Positions 60,998-64,000 of a stretch of DNA of 64,000 nt are shown here, piece after piece. Under the pieces are notes generated by a model that saw only the letters and a program-made list of their open reading frames with translations, searched no databases and had not been told where the DNA came from. The stretch spans positions 62,001 to 126,000 of the forward strand of contig QCNQ01000001.1 in NCBI GenBank assembly GCA_003213155.1, in the 5' to 3' direction. This stretch comes from Pelagibacteraceae bacterium AG-426-G02. Lineage in GTDB: Bacteria > Pseudomonadota > Alphaproteobacteria > Pelagibacterales > Pelagibacteraceae. Both the position numbers and the translations under genes were made by a program. How positions within the stretch are numbered: the first letter of the stretch is position 1; each line of letters begins with the position of its first letter.

Positions 60998-62715
60998 TAA
61001 ATTTTTGAATATTCCTTAACTTCTTTTTTCTTACCAGGATGAGTTGGGGCTCCTAAACTTGCTGGCCCGACTGTTTGTGCATATTTCCAAAGAGTTCCCG
61101 AGCCAAAATCAGATTTTTTAGCCTTCCACTTTCTTTTTCTTGATGCTAATTGTGCTCTTGTTAAACGAACATTAATTGTTCCTTTTTTAGCATCAATATC
61201 AATTAAATCACCATTACGTAAAAGAGCAATCGGTCCTCCTAAAGCTGCCTCTGGACCTACGTGACCAACACAAAATCCTCTTGTTGCGCCAGAAAATCTT
61301 CCATCAGTGATTAAAGCAACTTTCTCACCTTTACCTTGACCATAAATTGCACCAGTTGTTGAAAGCATTTCCCTCATACCTGGTCCCCCTACTGGGCCTT
61401 CGTATCTAATAATTATTACATCACCATCTTTATATTTTCTGCTTTGAACAGCTTTCATTGCACTTTCTTCATTATCAAAACATCTTGCTCTTCCAGTAAA
61501 TTGTAATTTTTTAAGACCCGCAATTTTTACAATTGCACCTTCTGGAGCTAAATTTCCTTTTAATCCTACAACACCACCATCTGGTGATAAAGGTCTGTTA
61601 TAAGCTCTTAAAACTTTTTGTTTTGGATTAAATTTAATACCTTTTAAATTTTCTTTCATAGTTTTACCTGTAACGGTCATGCAATCTCCATGAATATATC
61701 CACCATCGTAAAGAGTTTTTAAAAGCATCGGCACACCACCTGCTAACCACATATCTTTAGCAACATATTTTCCACCTGGTTTTAAATCAGCAAGATAAGG
61801 TGTTCTTTTAAATATTTTTGCAACATCCATTAAATCAAATTTAATTCCTGCTTCATTTGCAATTGCTGGTAAATGTAATGCTGCATTAGTTGAACCCCCT
61901 GTTGCAGCAACTATTGTTGCAGCGTTCTCTAATGCTTTTCTTGTAACGATATCTCTTGGTTTAATTTTTTTTGCTAATAATTCCATAACCATTCGGCCAC
62001 TTGCTTTTGCATACTTATCTCTTTCTTCATATGGAGCTGGTGTTCCTGCTGAATAAGGTAACGCTAAACCGATTGCTTCTGAAACACATGCCATTGTGTT
62101 TGCTGTAAACTGACCACCACATGCTCCCGCTGTAGGACACGCTACTAATTCTAATTTTCTTAATTCTTTTGCAGACATTTGACCAGATGAATGTTTTCCA
62201 ACCGCTTCAAAAACATCAACTACAGTTACATCTTTACCTTTATATTTTCCTGGAAGGATTGAGCCACCATATATAAAAACACTTGGAACATTTAACCTAA
62301 CCATGGACATCATTAATCCTGGTAAAGATTTATCACAACCTGCAATACCTACTAATGCATCATAACAATGACCCCTCACTGTTAATTCAGCACTATCAGC
62401 TATAACTTCTCTTGAAATTAAAGACGATTTCATTCCTTCATGACCCATGGCAATACCATCAGTAACAGTAATTGTGCAAAATTCTCTTGGTGTCCCTCCT
62501 GATGCTCTCACACCCTTTTTCACTGATTGAGCTTGTCGCATAAGGGCAATATTGCAAGGAGCAGCTTCATTCCAAGTTGATACAACTCCTATAAATGGTT
62601 TTGATACATCTTTTTCAGTTTCACCCATTGCATAATAAAAAGATCTATGAGGCGCTCTATCTGGACCTAAGGATGTATGTCTACTAGGTAATTTTTTTTT
62701 ATTAAATTTCCGCAT
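60997..62715 (-). CDS. ilvD: dihydroxy-acid dehydratase
   Basis: 572 aa; [66 protein letters not shown]. Confidence 0.96.
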   Translation of the reverse strand: MRKFNKKKLPSRHTSLGPDRAPHRSFYYAMGETEKDVSKPFIGVVSTWNEAAPCNIALMRQAQSVKKGVRASGGTPREFCTITVTDGIAMGHEGMKSSLISREVIADSAELTVRGHCYDALVGIAGCDKSLPGLMMSMVRLNVPSVFIYGGSILPGKYKGKDVTVVDVFEAVGKHSSGQMSAKELRKLELVACPTAGACGGQFTANTMACVSEAIGLALPYSAGTPAPYEERDKYAKASGRMVMELLAKKIKPRDIVTRKALENAATIVAATGGSTNAALHLPAIANEAGIKFDLMDVAKIFKRTPYLADLKPGGKYVAKDMWLAGGVPMLLKTLYDGGYIHGDCMTVTGKTMKENLKGIKFNPKQKVLRAYNRPLSPDGGVVGLKGNLAPEGAIVKIAGLKKLQFTGRARCFDNEESAMKAVQSRKYKDGDVIIIRYEGPVGGPGMREMLSTTGAIYGQGKGEKVALITDGRFSGATRGFCVGHVGPEAALGGPIALLRNGDLIDIDAKKGTINVRLTRAQLASRKRKWKAKKSDFGSGTLWKYAQTVGPASLGAPTHPGKKKEVKEYSKI

Positions 62716-64000
62716 TATAAACTTTCAATAGTTAAAGATATTTTTTTGATATTATCTTTAAGACTACTATAGTTAGTTTTTTCTTGTTCAACAATATTTT
62801 TTGGTGCTCTATCTGTAAAGCCTTTATTGGATAATCGTTGAGAAATCTTATCTAGTTCGTCTTGATATTTGTTCTGACGTTTTTGTAAGTTTTCTTTAAT
62901 CAAATTAAGATCGACATTTTCATCAAAATAAATCTTAAAAATATCGCCGGAAATGACAAGTGTTGCAGAGGGTTTATCCTGTTCTTTATCAAAAAAATTA
63001 TTGATACGACCCAGTTTTTTTAAAATAACGTCATTATTATTAACTAATGATTTGTTTTTTTTGGCAATTTTATTAATTGCAACATCAACAAATGAACCAG
63101 GGCTGACATTTAATTCATTTTTAAATGATCTTAATTCAGAGATAATTTTGATAATTTTTTCAACTTCTTTAAGAGATTGGTCTTTTTTAATTTTTCCAGT
63201 AGGCCAATTTTTATACATAAGGAAATTTTTATTAGACTCATCAAATTTGTTCTTTAACCATATTTCCTCGGTCACAAATGGTATGAAAGGATGAAGCATA
63301 ACCAATATTTGCTTAAAAACATAAGCAGAAACTTCTTTTACCTCTGTTCTTGCCTTTTTATCCTCTGAGTACAGAATTGTTTTAGACAGCTCAATATACC
63401 AGTCGCAATATGAGTGCCATGCAAATTGATAGGCATTTTTTGCTGCTTCATCAAATCGATAATCTTCAATGTTTTTTTGAATTTTATTTTTAGTTTCTAT
63501 TAACTCTGAATAGATCCATTTATTAATGTTTAATGAGATTTTTGGAACTTTATTAGTTTTTTTAAAATCACATTTATTAGTAATTAAAAAATTATTAGCA
63601 TTCCATAATTTATTTAAAAAGTTTCTATATCCTTTAACTCTATCTTCTGAAAGTTTAACGTCAGTTCCTGGGGACGCCATAGAAAGTAGAGTAAAACGTA
63701 ATGCATCAGCGCTATATTTTTCAATTAGATCTAGTGGATCAATAACATTCCCTTTTGACTTAGACATTTTTTGTCCTTTTTCATCTCTTACTAGTGCGTG
63801 GACATAAATATCTTTGAAGGGTTCTTTGTTTAAAAATTCCATACCAAACATAATCATTCTAGCCACCCAGAAAAAAATAATATCAAAACCTGTTACTAAA
63901 ACTGTTGTTGGATAAAATTTCTTTACGTAATCTTTTTTATCAGGCCAACCTAAAGTTGCGAATGGCCATAATCCTGAGGAAAACCATGTATCTAAAACAT
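62715..64000 (-). CDS. valS: valyl-tRNA synthetase, partial (N-terminus off the right edge)
   Basis: Frame stays open beyond the track start: [62 protein letters not shown]-terminal coiled coil. Confidence 0.95.
   Translation of the reverse strand, partial: VLDTWFSSGLWPFATLGWPDKKDYVKKFYPTTVLVTGFDIIFFWVARMIMFGMEFLNKEPFKDIYVHALVRDEKGQKMSKSKGNVIDPLDLIEKYSADALRFTLLSMASPGTDVKLSEDRVKGYRNFLNKLWNANNFLITNKCDFKKTNKVPKISLNINKWIYSELIETKNKIQKNIEDYRFDEAAKNAYQFAWHSYCDWYIELSKTILYSEDKKARTEVKEVSAYVFKQILVMLHPFIPFVTEEIWLKNKFDESNKNFLMYKNWPTGKIKKDQSLKEVEKIIKIISELRSFKNELNVSPGSFVDVAINKIAKKNKSLVNNNDVILKKLGRINNFFDKEQDKPSATLVISGDIFKIYFDENVDLNLIKENLQKRQNKYQDELDKISQRLSNKGFTDRAPKNIVEQEKTNYSSLKDNIKKISLTIESL

Overview
AT-rich, gene-dense alphaproteobacterial window that looks like SAR11 / Candidatus Pelagibacter, judged from gene content, gene order and a SAM-V-type leader before metY. 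Most of it is core genome: hom, argC, rpsI-rplM, metY, ctaA, rpmG, glpX, tatD-metG-holB-tmk-dac, recG, tgt, gyrA, ssb, uvrA, yajC-secD-secF, serS-tat-scp-nagZ-argS-dgt, znu/zur, pho/pst, ilvD, valS. I see three complete tRNAs (Pro, Ser, Lys). The main points of interest are: (1) a ~2.04-kb integrase-less island (about 21.35-23.39 kb) inserted in the anticodon loop of tRNA-Ser(UGA). It rebuilds the 5' half of the tRNA and its promoter, carries symmetric 11-bp tandem repeats near both ends, and has a twin 24-bp near-palindrome between two sets of small ORFs. (2) A tandem SAM-II/SAM-V riboswitch leader before metY, with a 9-bp alternative helix that could couple the two aptamers. (3) Five genes or gene junctions (tmk, a DUF502 gene, tatA/tatB, scpB, argS/downstream gene) whose frames are all restored by removing one A from a poly-A tract of 7-9; four of the five lie at gene junctions. 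This may be sequencing error or polymerase slippage. (4) Twin Zur boxes and two Pho-box-like sites with a terminator between pstS and pstC. All calls come from reading the sequence and the ORF track; no searches were run.
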